Below, piece after piece: positions 39,326 through 50,692 of a stretch of 64,000 bases of DNA. How positions within the stretch are numbered: position 1 is the first letter of the stretch; each line of letters begins with the position of its first letter. The position numbers and the translations under genes are program-made. The stretch is taken from contig MU832135.1 in the NCBI GenBank assembly GCA_029204225.1, positions 21,438 through 85,437 of the forward strand. The letters are read 5' to 3'. Source of the DNA: Diphasiastrum complanatum. Its lineage: Eukaryota; Streptophyta; Lycopodiopsida; Lycopodiales; Lycopodiaceae. The notes beneath the pieces were generated by a model that saw only the letters and a list, made by a program, of their open reading frames with translations, was not told where the DNA came from and made no database searches.

Positions 39326-40410
39326 GAGCAATGGCGTGAGATTTCTAGGATTATGTTCAGATCCTTTTCTGACTTGGAGGTTTTGAAATGTATCCCATCA
39401 GGTTTTTTTCAAATTCCAAACTCCAATTCCTTTAAATTTTTTTTTGTATATACTATAATATGGTTTCTAAATTTGATTGAATGATGTTGAAACTTGAGTT
39501 TTGAGTCTTGACCTATCATACACTTTTAACTGTAAAGGTTTGCATACATGTCATTGTTTTGGAGCACCTCTTGAAGGTGCATGGTAGCTTGAGGTACATG
39601 GTGGTTTCAAACCATTGGCAAGATTGAGGGCTATCATGAGAGTCCAAGTCACTGAAGTTCAAGACTTATTTTGGGATGAGGCATGTGTGTTATTGTCACT
39701 GCGCTACAGCCCATTTACATTGCCCTGGGCCTCACAAATTGAGCTCACAAATCCAAAGCGCTCCTCTTTGGGCTCTTTATGAGTTCATGGATAGGTTGGG
39801 GGAGCAGTTGAGCACGAATACATGACACAATTTAGAGAGTTGCATTTACTAACGTCTAAGATTTAAGCAGTTGCAATTGCGGGATTTTAATTCTGATTGG
39901 AAATTGGAATTTGTTGGATGATATTTCCAGTTATGAAATTTGACAATTCAAGTATCCTAGATTCTCAATGTTGAATGCTCAGTCCTTATTTAGTATTTAC
40001 TATGGTCCATAATCTATTAGAGTATTTACAAACTTGATGTTGAAGTTTGGCTTTGGACTTTTAAAGGTTGGAAGAAATCAAGTCAAGACTCAATATGGCA
40101 AGATAGATGGCATTGGTTCCATTAGCTTGCATGCCATGGATTGCATACTTCATTCGTTGTGGTGGGTTGAGACAAAGTTTTGTGACCAAGAGCTTAGAGA
40201 GGGTTGGAACACCTACATTAGAAGGGTATATTCTGACCTGCCACACAAGATGCACCAAAGGATGACTTGCTTGTGTTTAGAGGTGAGCTCCTTGAATTTG
40301 AATTTGTTGCAACTCGGCTGAGGCCACAGGCACGTTGCATCCAGTGAGATGGTGGTTGAACTATGGGACGATGTTGCCGCATTACAAAGACTTGCAATTC
40401 GCATCCTCTC
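39326..40410. other. No gene seen
   Basis: AT-rich, with short frames only. A plus-strand frame at 40034-40321 has no known motif. Confidence 0.4.
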
Positions 40411-41640
40411 TCAAGATTGGTCCGCCACAATTTGTGAGAGAAATTGGATTCTTTGATAAATAGGAAGAACGGGCTCTACAAAAAGTATAGTCTTTTCGCA
40501 ATAGATGGTAGTTGGGTTGATTTGTTGAAAGTTCAAATCCTGTAGAAGAAGCCTCAACCACATAGCTTCCTTAATTGCTTGTATTGTTGCTACATATTCG
40601 GCTTCAGTCAAGGATAATGAGATTGACTTCTGTTTTCTGCTATTCCAAGAAACTGGTGCGGACGATAGGTAGAAACAATATCCGGAAGTAGACTTCCTAG
40701 TGTCTAAGTCTCCTCCCATCAGAATAGCCGAATAAGCATAAGGCTGTAGCAGAGTTACCCAAATAACAAAGAATTTGGTTCTTTGTCACTTGAATGTATT
40801 TCATCACTCTTTTGAGTGCTATCCAATGTTGGAATCACAGATTCGACATGAATTGAGAAAGTGTGCTTACTGTATATACTAGATCGGGTCTGGTTCACAC
40901 CATCACATATATCAAGCCGATAAGTGAGTGGTATGGACAGGTGTCGAAGGACACATATCTTTATTGAGTTTAAGTCCTGGATCTATGGGCGAATCAATTG
41001 GCTTTGATTCGAGCATTCCAAATTTCTCTAGAATGTTTTGCAGAACATATAATTTATAGCTCTCATATGGAGATGTCCTAGGTGTTGATGCCACAGGATG
41101 TTCTTGTCAATAAAAGGTGTAAACAAAGATTTTTCTTCAGAAGTAAGTGCACGTTCATGACTTAATGTATATAAATGTCCATCTCTATGCCCTTTGACCA
41201 GAAGGTTCGAGTTGCTGTCACGAATGAGGCATTGATTTGCATCGAATGTAATAGTGTGGCCTCAATCAACAATTCGACTAATAGATAGTAGGTTCTTAGT
41301 CAAGGTTGGAACATATAAAACATTCTCGATAAGTCGAGATGAACCATCATCAAATTTGATGGTAACTATTCCTTTGCCTTCGATCTTGAGGGAGCTGGAG
41401 TCTTCGAGATGAATGCTGTTGTCATGATGTATCGAAGAAAAATTTGTAAACCAATCTCATCGAGGTGCCATGTGTTGTGTCGCACCAGAGTCGAGATACC
41501 AGCAACTAGAATCTGAACGATTGTTTGATTCGGCCATAAACTACTTTTGATTGGATTTTTCTTCAGAAGCATTAGTAATTGCAATATGAACCGGTCTCAT
41601 ACCTTAGATGTTTCGCTGCTATTGATGTGCGATATTTGTG
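40411..41640 (-). pseudogene. Ty1/copia relic: protease/preintegrase joined to RT end and RNase H
   Basis: Read on the minus strand from 41530 down: WYLDSGATQHMAPR (protease active site DSGAT, but followed by a stop), IVTIKFDDGSSRLIENVLYV and LLVKGHRDGHLYTL (preintegrase). The sequence then jumps near 41095 to an RT C-terminal part (NILEKFGMLESKPIDSPIDP) and RNase H (RKSTSGYCFYLSSAPVSW, SLTEAEYVATIQAIKEAMWL). Integrase and the catalytic part of RT are deleted. It belongs to a different copia lineage from copia-1 and copia-3, since its DSGAT and STSGYCF motifs are closer to the common plant type. Confidence 0.85.
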
Positions 41641-44164
41641 AATCCTTGAGATTCATGGATATTAATGCAAGAGCTCTGCCTCTAATTGTTTTTTTTACCC
41701 CAACACTATCTGAATAAAAACACACAAATAGAATACATTGCATTTCTATCTGGAACAACCCCTTTTTCGAGAACCGTTCCGGAATATAGCACAAAAACAC
41801 AACAGAATCCATACAAGTGAATCATGATAGGAGCGGCACTTAGAGGAAGTTTGTACATGCACGAGAGATGTGATAAAAGATAGTCAGTTGGGGAGTGAGG
41901 TAGTGTAGCAATGATCCATGAAGTATGATAGGAGAAGGTGAAGCAACTATTAGTAGCTGTATCAACTATCCCATAATCTTAAAAGTGGGGAGGGAAGAGA
42001 AAAGCATCTCAAATTAACTAATTTGGAAACTACTAGTAAACAAGGGGGGCTGAATCTCAATTTCCATGATGGCAATGGATCTCCCTGTAGGCAACTTCCT
42101 GCACGGGAAAGCACACAAAATCTACAAGAGAGTGCAGCAAAATCTAGTTTTCTCAAAAGTGCATCATGTTCACCTAAGAAAAAGCAACTTTGAGTACCAA
42201 ATAATCAATTCTTCATAAATTTTGCGCCCAATATTTGTCTTACCCAAACCTTATAATGGTCACCTTGGTAGTTGAGTGAGTACATATTGCACTTGCAAAC
42301 TAATGCTATGTAGTAGATCGTATCATCTTACTAGCAATCAAAATAATGGAACAACAATAAGCCTTTTCAGTTTTCTTGCTGATTTTTGGCCAATTTGAGT
42401 GTTTTACAAGTACACTCGTAGATACTTATGCTTGTATGTTCACACATGTGGGATTTGTACTATCATTACAAAGTCCACATACGAGTATTTTTCATGAAAA
42501 ATTTGGCATAAATTGTAGGAAATAGAAAAACCAAGTTGGTGGTAGGTGAAGTTCCTCTTGCATGCGAGCTAAAAAATAATCTAGTTCAAAGGTTTCATCA
42601 TGCAAGAAGAATTTACCAAAGGCAAAACTAAAAGCCAAGGCAGTCGCAAGTCATATCTCTAATACCTTGTAACAATCCAACCATGGTTACTCATGAAACT
42701 ATCATATATATTTTTTGTAAATGAAATAGGGTTTAATGCTTTGATAGCCCAACCGAAGAGCTGTGCACTCAATAATCAACACACGCAATGCCAATAAAAG
42801 GCTCAAGTACAATCATGCACGCATATGCATGATTGCATGCATCACACCCTTTAGTCACATCAAGCTAGAATATGGATAGAGATGCATCCATGCAATATTG
42901 ATCAATTCAACAAAAAGGTAGACAATGATCCATCATACATGCAAAGATGCAAACACGAAAGGACATTGAGACGTTGTTGGACTCATGCCATAATTTCCTA
43001 CAAAGTAAAATAGTGAGCTGAAAAGATATTGGAGTCAAGTGAGAGCAATCTATCACAATACATTTGGATGAGTACCCCAACCAAGAATCATTGCACTCCA
43101 TTGAAGTACAGTCGTGGGAGGCAGTTCTTTTGCCCTAAGTTGCAACTTGCATCCCACGTCTATGATAAACATACAATATTAGACTCAATCATCATTGTTA
43201 CTCAATTTGATTGACAAGATCGACATGCACTACTTTTGAGAGGGACATAGAACAATGTAAGCTGTAGTGGAAATATGATTGCTCAATACATTATGCAATT
43301 AGGATGCACGAGACATTTTGCTTAGAAACAGATATTCAACCTTTTTCCTTCAAAATCTCTATGATTTGGGCTTTGCTTACGAGATGCAAAGCTTTCATTT
43401 AAAATTTTTTAATCTCCTCTTTTACTTCAGTTGTAGCTTGTCTCAATCAATTTTATAACAATGGTCCTTTTTTGCCCTGAAATATGTTTACCTCTCATTT
43501 TCGGTACGAAGCCCAAAGTTGTAAGGTAACATTCATAGTCCATTAGGTCCTTAAACCTTAATCCCCATCGAGCACAATAGTATACTCAATCACAAGGTTA
43601 TCTAATGGCTAAACAATATTTTTATCTACATTGAACATTCAGTACATTCGACTTGCTCGTAGTCATCTGTAAGGTAGACAAGACAATCATCTATCATGGG
43701 TAGCTAGTACACTTCTAAAGAATCAATACATTTATTTACCTAACGAACACTCATGATGTGGATTGGCCAATCACTACATGGTAGGCTATTTCTCCAACTT
43801 GTGAACACACTTCACTTAATTCTAGACTTTTTACAATCAATGATCTGGAAATAACCTCAAGGTTGAACCGGTCTAGCATTATCTTTTGTGCCCGTTAACT
43901 TCTTAACCTTACATCCAATTTAGATAAAATTGTTGCTTATAATCAATTTTCAAACTTTCAAGCACATGAATAGAGGTTTCGAGAAGCATTCATCCTTTTG
44001 GAGAATGATGATTAGCTTAAATATTCTACATTTAATTAAAATTAAATGTAATCTAGAAAACTTTCTTTTTCTTGATCGTGATAGTAAATGTTGATAGTAC
44101 ATCTTTTATGCTCCTTATGCATCACATTGTTTTGTAATATTGTCTTCCTCGATATTGTTGTGCA
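41641..44164. other. Gene-poor DNA; palindrome near the right end
   Basis: No gene is seen in the first 2.4 kb. At 44027-44050 two perfect 11-base arms (TACATTTAATT and its complement) are separated by two bases. This lies about 115 bases before the exon-like segment at 44165. Confidence 0.45.
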
Positions 44165-44346
44165 GAGTATGGAGTTAGAAAAACTTGAGGTGGAACAAAA
44201 AGCTATTGATGATGATGATGAAAATGAAGAAGAGTCTGCCATGGACGTGAAAGTCATTGGTCCATGTATAAAAAAGGCGGGGAGAGGAAAATCAGAAAAG
44301 AGGTTTTACCAGTCTTTTGAGTTGGATGGAGTTCAATATGATGTTG
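44165..44346 (+). pseudogene. Isolated exon-like segment resembling the start of a BAH domain
   Basis: An open stretch is bounded by a good acceptor (TATTGTTGTGCAG before AGTATGG) and a perfect donor (GATGTT followed by GTAAGT). It encodes an acidic run (AIDDDDENEEESAMDVK), a basic linker (KKAGRGKSEKR) and FYQSFELDGVQYDV. The last part resembles the first strand of BAH domains, where a similar Y/F-x-D-G-x-x-(Y/F)-x-V is followed by G-D. The rest of such a domain should be in a following exon, but I find none before the gypsy insertion at 45164 or shortly beyond it. It is either one exon of a host chromatin gene with very long introns, or a captured or orphaned exon. The family assignment is tentative. 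Confidence 0.4.
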
Positions 44347-45163
44347 TAAGTGAGCAACATATCTAATTTATTTTGAATCTATTGGCTTGGGACTTTCCAT
44401 GATCCTTTAGTTGTAGCATATGCTTTTCTTATATTGAATGAGTTGGGCCCGAATTATTTAGCTCAAAGAGTTGGAATCTTTTATCTTGTATAATGGTTTT
44501 ATAGATGGAGCATAGTTGCAACTTGGGTGCATATTAAGATGCAACCATGCTACCACGCGTGGTTGAAGAGACAAACCTTGTAGCTTGAAGCAATTTTTTG
44601 GATTTGAGTAGGGTCCTCTATAGAACTAAATTTGTTCTTGAGTTTAGCAATGGTTGACCTTCTTTTGCATGAAAGTGGCCCATCATTAGTAGAAATTCAA
44701 AATGAACGGTGATCCAGTTAATGATCAAAGAAGTACTTATAAGATGATGAAGTCAAATCAACATAGAATGTGCAATAATATTCTTTTGTCAACCTCTCAC
44801 TTTGTTAGATTTAAATTTGGCCTTGAGACATCAATCATTATTGTTATAGTTCAAACTTTTTTTATTTTAATTGATCTTCTTGTACGTCCTTTTAAAGAAA
44901 ACCTTAATGCAATGGTCAAATATGTTTTGGAATATGCAAAGCCTTTGTTTGATTGCTCGACCTTTCATAATAAATTTGTGGATTTAGACACATTCCAATC
45001 TGAACAATTTCTAGAACTACCTTTTTTGTCCTTGTGGTAGTTGGTGTGTTTGCTAGTTCAATTTTGATATTAGTTTTTATTGATAATAATTATTCAGCTC
45101 AATACTGGCATAAACTAAATAACATGAAAGTATGAAGATATACTTTCATGTGGCCATCCTCAC
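44347..45163. other. Unassigned; hairpin next to a gypsy insertion site
   Basis: A plus-strand frame at 44702-45040 lacks motifs. At 45122-45151 a 12-base perfect stem (ACATGAAAGTAT and its complement) with a 6-base loop lies 7 bases before the target duplication CTCAC (45159-45163) of the gypsy element. Confidence 0.5.
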
Positions 45164-45629
45164 AGTTATGATCAAAATCTCAGGTGTTGAATCAATGAAG
45201 CATAAAAGACAGCAATAGACTAAGGCCCTACAAGCAATAGACAAGACAATAGGTTCTCCCACGAAGAGCCCAAGCAATACCAATCAATAATCTGAAAAAT
45301 GAGTGTACAAATGCCCCTATAAATACCCTACCAGTGAACCCTAAAATAGGAATTCAAAAGTAAAGGGAGGCAAAATGTGGAGGGAAAATAGTGCGCCCTC
45401 CTACGGCCCCCCACTCCACATATAACCATATAATAAGGGCCCAAGGCCAGTCAATGTCATAGAAAAAGGACCCAGTGCGGGTCATAAGCATATAAAAAGG
45501 CTCTGGGGCTTGTACATGACTAATATAAAATGCGTAACCAGAAATATACATAACCAACAGTAAATGTAAAGAGGCCTGCGAAATATATGCAGAGTAGCCC
45601 AGTAGGCCTGTATCCTGTAGTCTGTAACT
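45164..45629 (-). repeat. 3' LTR of gypsy-A
   Basis: It pairs with 50222-50687. On the plus strand it begins AGTTATGATC and ends TCTGTAACT. It carries a TATAAATA-like stretch (plus-strand CCCTATAAATACCC at about 45319) in inverse orientation, and GGCCC blocks. Confidence 0.95.
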
Positions 45630-45705
45630 CTCCCTGGCTATAAAGAACATTGCCCCTAATGTAGGCAAAATAAGATTAGAACCAGTGCCAGAGAAAAATA
45701 CTGCA

Positions 45706-46404
45706 TCAAGATATCCCATCTGAGAAAGGAACATCAAGAGAAGCCGGAGCATCCCGAGAAGCAATGGTAGCTGCAAGTGATCTGTACAAAACGATGGCGA
45801 GCAAAGCGTAACCGGAGAAAAACAGTATCTCCCTCTGCAAACTCAACATGGCGCCGATGATGATCAACAATGGTCCTGTACCGCTGCTGAATATGCTGTA
45901 AATGAGTAGCAGCTCTAGTAATAATCTCCCGAGCACTCGAAAGATAAGATGAAATAGTAACAGGTGCATCATCTGGAGGAGCAGGTATACCGGGTAGAAC
46001 TGGTGAGTATCCATGAGCAAGTAGGAAAGGAGAAACACCTGTGCTGGAACTAACAGAACTGTTATAACTATACTCAGCCAAACATAAATGCTGATCCCAA
46101 TCACGACCAGAAGGAGAAACATAATGTCGTAAATAATCCTCCAATACCCGGTTAATAACCTCAGACGACCATCCGCAGAAGAATGATAAGCAGTGCCCAT
46201 AAGTATCCTAACATCCAAGATACGCATAAGCTCTGTCCAAAAACTTGATGTAAACTTGGTATCCCGATCAGTAAGTATAGATCGTGGGAGACTAGGTAAG
46301 CTGAAAATCTGAGAAATAAATATACGACCACACTGCTCTGCTGTAATAGTACGTCTGACTGGTATGAAATGAGCTTGTTTAGAAAACCTATCAACTACCA
46401 CCAA
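45706..46404 (-). pseudogene. gypsy-A integrase core and C-terminus, frameshifted
   Basis: Minus-strand frame 46404-45706 begins VVVDRFSKQAHFIPV and contains ILTDRDTKFTSSFW (second catalytic Asp) and AYHSSADGR. Then a frameshift near 46170 moves the true reading frame to 46144-45734. There, WDQHLCLAEYSYNSSVSSS and GVSPFLLAHGYSPVLP continue the domain. The catalytic Glu region lies at the shift. No chromodomain is recognisable before the 3' LTR. Confidence 0.85.
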
Positions 46405-48134
46405 ACAAGAGTCATTCCATGCTGAGTACGGGGAAGACCTAAAATGAAGTCCATAGATATATCAGTCCACTGGCGGGAAGGAATAGGCCAACTTTGAAGG
46501 AGACCACCAGGTTTTTCACGGGAATACTTGTTACGAAGGCAAAAATCACAAGTATGAATAAGGTGGGAAAGCTCACGCTTCATGGAAGGCCAATAAAAAT
46601 GTTCTTTCAAACGGAACAAGGACTTATGAAAACCAAAATGGCCACCAACAAGAGAGGAATGGGCATCAAGGAGCTGTGGACGTATGTCGAGAGTGTTGGG
46701 AATACATAATGAACCATAGTGAAACAATTGATGATTAACAATGGAATAAACCTGGTGAGGGTGAGAGGAAGGACGAGAGGCAGACGACATAACATCACGA
46801 AAGTCTGGACATGTGGCATAAGCCTGAGGAAGATCATCATACCAAGAGTGGGGAGACGTAACAAGACTGTAAGTAAGAGCAGGTAAACGAGACAAAGCAT
46901 CAACAACAACGTTACTTTTACCAGGCTTATAATGAATATCAAAATGAAAGGACTGTAAAAACTGAAGCCAACGGTACTGACGATCATTAAGATCCTTTTG
47001 TGTATACAAATAATGAAGTGACTGGTGATCAGTAAAAACATCAAACGGAACACGATACAGATAATGACGCCACTTCTTTAAAGCAAAAATGATAGCAAGC
47101 AACTCTTTTTCATGAGTGGAATAGCGCTGCTCATACGAACGAAGACGACGGGATTCATATGCAATAACACACTGACGCTGACGTAACAAAGCACCTAATC
47201 CTGTGGAACTAGCATCAGTCTCAATAGCAAAACGCTGGGAAAAATCTGGAAGACATAAAATAGGGGCAATGGTAAGCTTAACCTTCAAAGTATCAAACGC
47301 TGACTGACATGCGGGAGTCCAAGCAAACGAAGTTTCCTTTTTCAACAGAGCATGCAAAGGAGATGCAAGAGTGGCAAAATGAGCAACTGGTTTACGAAGA
47401 TGGATAGCAAGACCAAGAAACATACGAACATCATGAACATCAGCAGGCACAGGCCATGAAAGAATAGAACGGACCTTACGAGGGTCGAGACGAACAGTAC
47501 CATTAGTAACAAAGAAGCCCAAAAACTCGATTTGTACAACAACAAAAGAACATTTAGAACATTTAGCATACAAATGATGAGTAACTAACAAAACAAAAAC
47601 AGAATGAACGTGCTGAACATGAAGAGAGAGAGTGGTGCTATAAATGAGGATATCGTCAAAATAAACAATGACACACTTTCCAAGCAAAGGACGAAAGATG
47701 TTATTCATCACATTCTGAAAAGTGGGCGGGCCATTGGTAACACCAAAAGGAAGGACACGAAACTTATACAAACCAAAGTGGGTATGGAAAGCTGTCTTGT
47801 GCTCATCAGGAGGATGCATATGAATCTGGCGATAACCGGAACGGAGGTCAAGTTTAGAAAAGATCTTGGCTTGGCCTAACTGGTCAAACAGGTCATCCAT
47901 ATGAGGGATAGGGTATTGATTACGGATAGTAAGTTTATTTAAAGCACGATAATCAATACATAGACGTTTAGTACCATCCTTCTTATCAACAAGTAAAACA
48001 GGAGCACCAAAAGGGGTGTGGCTAGGAACAATAAGGCCTTGATGTAATAAATCAGACACCTGACGTTGGACTTCCTCGCGCTCAACAAGACATACGAAAA
48101 GGAGGACGAGAAGGAGGTGATGCAGAGGAAACAA
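46395..48134 (-). pseudogene. gypsy-A reverse transcriptase, RNase H and integrase zinc finger
   Basis: The longest open frame of the window, 579 codons. RT: KKDGTKRLCIDYRALN around residues 51-66, FSKLDLRSGYRQI around 92-104, the catalytic YFDD at 158-161, and FLGFFVTNG around 204. RNase H: FAIETDASSTGLGALL around 302 and FTDHQSLHYL around 367. Integrase HHCC finger: GGHFGFHKS ... HLIHTCDFCLRNK towards the end, then MDFILGLPRTQ with the first catalytic Asp. The frame ends at LVWW, where one base is out of phase with the integrase continuation. At the 5' side it is out of phase with the protease frame by a second small indel near 48095. Confidence 0.93.
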
Positions 48135-48894
48135 GGTCTATATGGTGGTTGACATCTCGTAAAGGTGGTAACTGAGTCGGCTCTCTAAAAACATGCTCAA
48201 ATTCACGCACCCATATGAACTGCTTCTTGGAAATAAGCTGATAGTCCTGCCGAGAATCAATACCAGAAAATATATGCTGAGTACCATCATGAGAGAATGT
48301 CAATGTCTGCTGCTGGAGGTCTACTGTAACCGCACCAAGGGATGCAAACCAATCAGCACCGAGGATAAGATCGTACCGTGTAAGTGGGATAATATGAAAA
48401 TCTGCCTGACCAAGGAAGTCGCCAAGCCGATATGAAAGCTGCTGATACTTTTGCGTGCTAGGAAAAGAGTGTGCGCTGGCAACCTCAACATGCAGGGGAT
48501 GAGGCGTAGTGACTAGCATAGCACGAATGCGTGTAGTAATATGACTGCTGAGAAATGAGTGAGTGCTACCCGTGTCAACAAGGGCAATAAACTCACGACC
48601 AGTGATACGTACGCGAAGACGGATATGGCGTGGACCCGGCTTACCGGCCCAAGTAGCATAAGCAAGCTGAGCATGGCATAGAGCTAGATCAGGGGGATCA
48701 GGAACAGGCTCAGTGGGTGTGGCAAACTGATCAACAGGTGGGTCATCATCAAGAATATGAAGGCATATGGCAGAATCAGGACTATCATCAGGTGTGTCAG
48801 CATCATGGAAATAGACGGCAGTAGCAGTGGTAGGCGGGGGGTAGCAAAATTTGTTTCCACTAATAGAAGCATGAAATTTTTTGCCATAAGATAG
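48082..48894 (-). pseudogene. gypsy-A protease region
   Basis: The frame is open from the codon after the gag stop (48895-48897) down to 48082. It contains FIALVDTGSTHSFLSSHITT near 48590, with the DTGS catalytic motif, and later LILGADWFASLGAV, the usual second half of a gypsy retropepsin. The stretch before DTGS is an Asp/Pro-rich spacer. The frame ends with PPFRMSC before a frameshift into RT. Confidence 0.85.
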
Positions 48895-49470
48895 CTACAA
48901 ACATCGGCAATCACGGGCGATATGATCAGGACTCTTATAGTTGAAACATAAGCGCTTCTCACGGATCTTAGACATCTCAGGTTGTGAGTAGCGACGAACA
49001 AAAACAGGACGAGGAGAAAAAGGAGGACGTGGTGTAGAAGGAAGAGTGGACGAAGGTGAACTGACAGATGTGGGACTAGCAGAGGATGGAGAGGAAAAAA
49101 TAGGACGTGTGAAAGGACGCGAAGGACGAGAAACAAAGGAAGAGATGGGAGAGTACTTGTGCTGCAGTGCGGTAGCAAGGGAGATGGCGTGAGAAAGAGT
49201 GAGTGGAAAAAGAGAAGAAACATCATACCTGAGTGCGCCTCGTAGACCAGCAACGTAGCGAGAGATGAGAGAAACACTGGACTGTAATGATAGTGTAGCA
49301 ATCTGGGCAGAAAGAGCAGTGAACGTCTCTCGTAACTCCTGGCGTAAATCAGTGCGTACATCACTCATGGCTTCCCTAAGATGATCTCGGAATTCATGCC
49401 GTACTTCGTCAAGGTAAGTGGAAGACGATATGCGAGGCTCAGAAGATTTAGGGGAAGTATCCATGGTCAA
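48895..49470 (-). pseudogene. gypsy-A gag, internally deleted
   Basis: A 191-codon frame from the first ATG after the leader. It has an N-terminal acidic/Arg-rich helix-like part (EVRHEFRDHLREAMSDVRTD), then SRYVAGLRGALRYDVSSLFP, a late gag-core segment, then a Pro/Ser linker and a zinc knuckle CFNYKSPDHIARDC with the second Cys replaced by Tyr. Most of the central gag core is missing compared with usual lengths. It ends in TAG CTA, in phase with the protease frame. Confidence 0.8.
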
Positions 49471-49669
49471 GGAATGCAGGAAGTGAAGAGAGTGTAAGAA
49501 AAGCTTAATATCGGAGGGAGCGGACTTTTGTCGTCACCCCAAATATGCTTTAGGTATACAAACGACACTAAGAGCAAGAAAGGAAATGACAAATGTCAAG
49601 AAAAGGTGTGGAAAGCAAGGAAAAACCAGCAAAGATACCTCTCGATAGAGCTCCAAGCGTGTGCGAAGA

Positions 49670-49900
49670 GCTGGCTGGAAAATGTGACCACAAGGAGAAT
49701 GAAAGTGGGCGCTGGACAGCCTCCAATCAATGCTGAAAATATGGCTGGAAATCTGTGGAAAACGTGATGAAATAGGGCGATGGATAGCCTCCAATCAAAA
49801 CTGAAATATGGCTGAAACTCTGCTGGAACAATGGCTGAAAAATGTGATGAAGTAGGGCGCAGGACAGCCTCCAATCAATGCTGAAAAGATGGCTGGGAAC
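49670..49900 (-). repeat. Imperfect tandem repeats in the gypsy-A leader
   Basis: On the plus strand, units beginning GGGCG(C/A)(T/A)GGA(C/T)AGCCTCCAATCA start at 49707, 49775 and 49855, giving 68- and 80-base spacings. They contain ATGGCTG(G/A)AA and TGTGATGAA words. A partial unit precedes them. They lie between the primer-binding site and gag. Confidence 0.85.
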
Positions 49901-50011
49901 CCTCTCCCTGAATCAAATGGAGGATTAAAAAAAAAAGAGGGAAAAGGAATTGGAACTTGGGCGCCAGAAATAATCTGCCCAATTTTTTTTTTTTTTTTCC
50001 GGCCGCCATAT

Positions 50012-50033
50012 TTAGCGGAAGTACTTCCGCTAA
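50012..50033. other. Perfect 22-bp palindrome in the gypsy-A leader
   Basis: The half-site TTAGCGGAAGT is followed directly by its reverse complement. It lies between the primer-binding site and gag, after a 16-T run and CCGGCCGCC. In an RNA it could form a stem or mediate dimer pairing. Confidence 0.9.
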
Positions 50034-50221
50034 CTATCTGCTAAAGCTCCGCCAAGGAAAATGCTCTGATGGGAGTTGGTCCTCCTCCAAACTGTGCTGA
50101 ATGTTGCTGAAACAAAGAGACGAAAGCCCTCAGCAAAGAGAGAAAAATCAGCAAGGAAAATGGGCACCCAATCAAAAAATCAGATCTGAAATTCAGCAAT
50201 CAGGAAAGTGCTCTGATACCA

Positions 50222-50687
50222 AGTTATGATCAAAATCTCAGGTGTTGAATCAATGAAGCATAAAAGACAGCAATAGACTAAGGCCCTACAAGCAATAGAC
50301 AAGACAATAGGTTCTCCCACGAAGAGCCCAAGCAATACCAATCAATAATCTGAAAAATGAGTGTACAAATGCCCCTATAAATACCCTACCAATGAACCCT
50401 AAAATAGGAATTCAAAAGTAAAGGGAGGCAAAATGTGGAGGGAAAATAGTGCGCCCTTCTACGGGCCCCCACTCCACATATAACCCTATAATAAGGGCCC
50501 AAGGCCAGTCAATGTCATAAAAAAAGGACCCAATGCGGGTCATAAGCATATAAAAAGGCTCTGGGGCTTGTACATGACTAATATAAAATGCGTAACCAGA
50601 AATATACATAACCAACAGTAAATGTAAAGAGGCCTGCGGAATATATGCAGAGTAGCCCAATAGGCCTATATCTTGTAGTCTGTAACT
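50222..50687 (-). repeat. 5' LTR of gypsy-A
   Basis: It pairs with 45164-45629 over its full 466 bases. The minus-strand end ATAACT is followed directly by the primer-binding site TGGTATCAGAGC. Confidence 0.95.
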
Positions 50688-50692
50688 CTCAC

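Larger units (their letters stand above)
45164..50687 (-). mobile_element. Full-length Ty3/gypsy element gypsy-A
   Basis: The two 466-bp LTRs (45164-45629 and 50222-50687) are flanked by the 5-bp target duplication CTCAC (45159-45163 and 50688-50692). The element reads on the minus strand: 5' LTR, primer-binding site TGGTATCAGAGC (50221-50210), leader, gag, protease, RT, RNase H, integrase, purine-rich CAGGGAG, 3' LTR. The LTR ends are AGTTAC...ATAACT rather than TG...CA. I count about ten differences between the LTRs by eye, mainly C/T and G/A, so the insertion is relatively young. Coding frames are nevertheless broken by a stop after gag and at least three frameshifts. Confidence 0.95.

Noticed and set aside
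44042..44257. Minus-strand Ser-rich frame at the exon-like segment
   Set aside because: It is antisense to the acidic GAT/GAA run of the BAH-like exon. The plus strand has the splice sites and domain resemblance.
45354..45776. 140-codon frame across the 3' LTR of gypsy-A, and its counterpart at 50412-50780
   Set aside because: Both run through LTR sequence, and the LTR-derived part of the translation is the same in both copies only because the LTRs are the same. They lack family motifs and are explained by the element.
46494..46709. Plus-strand frames inside gypsy-A (46494-46709, 47604-47879, 48193-48435)
   Set aside because: They are antisense to recognisable RT, RNase H and protease sequence.
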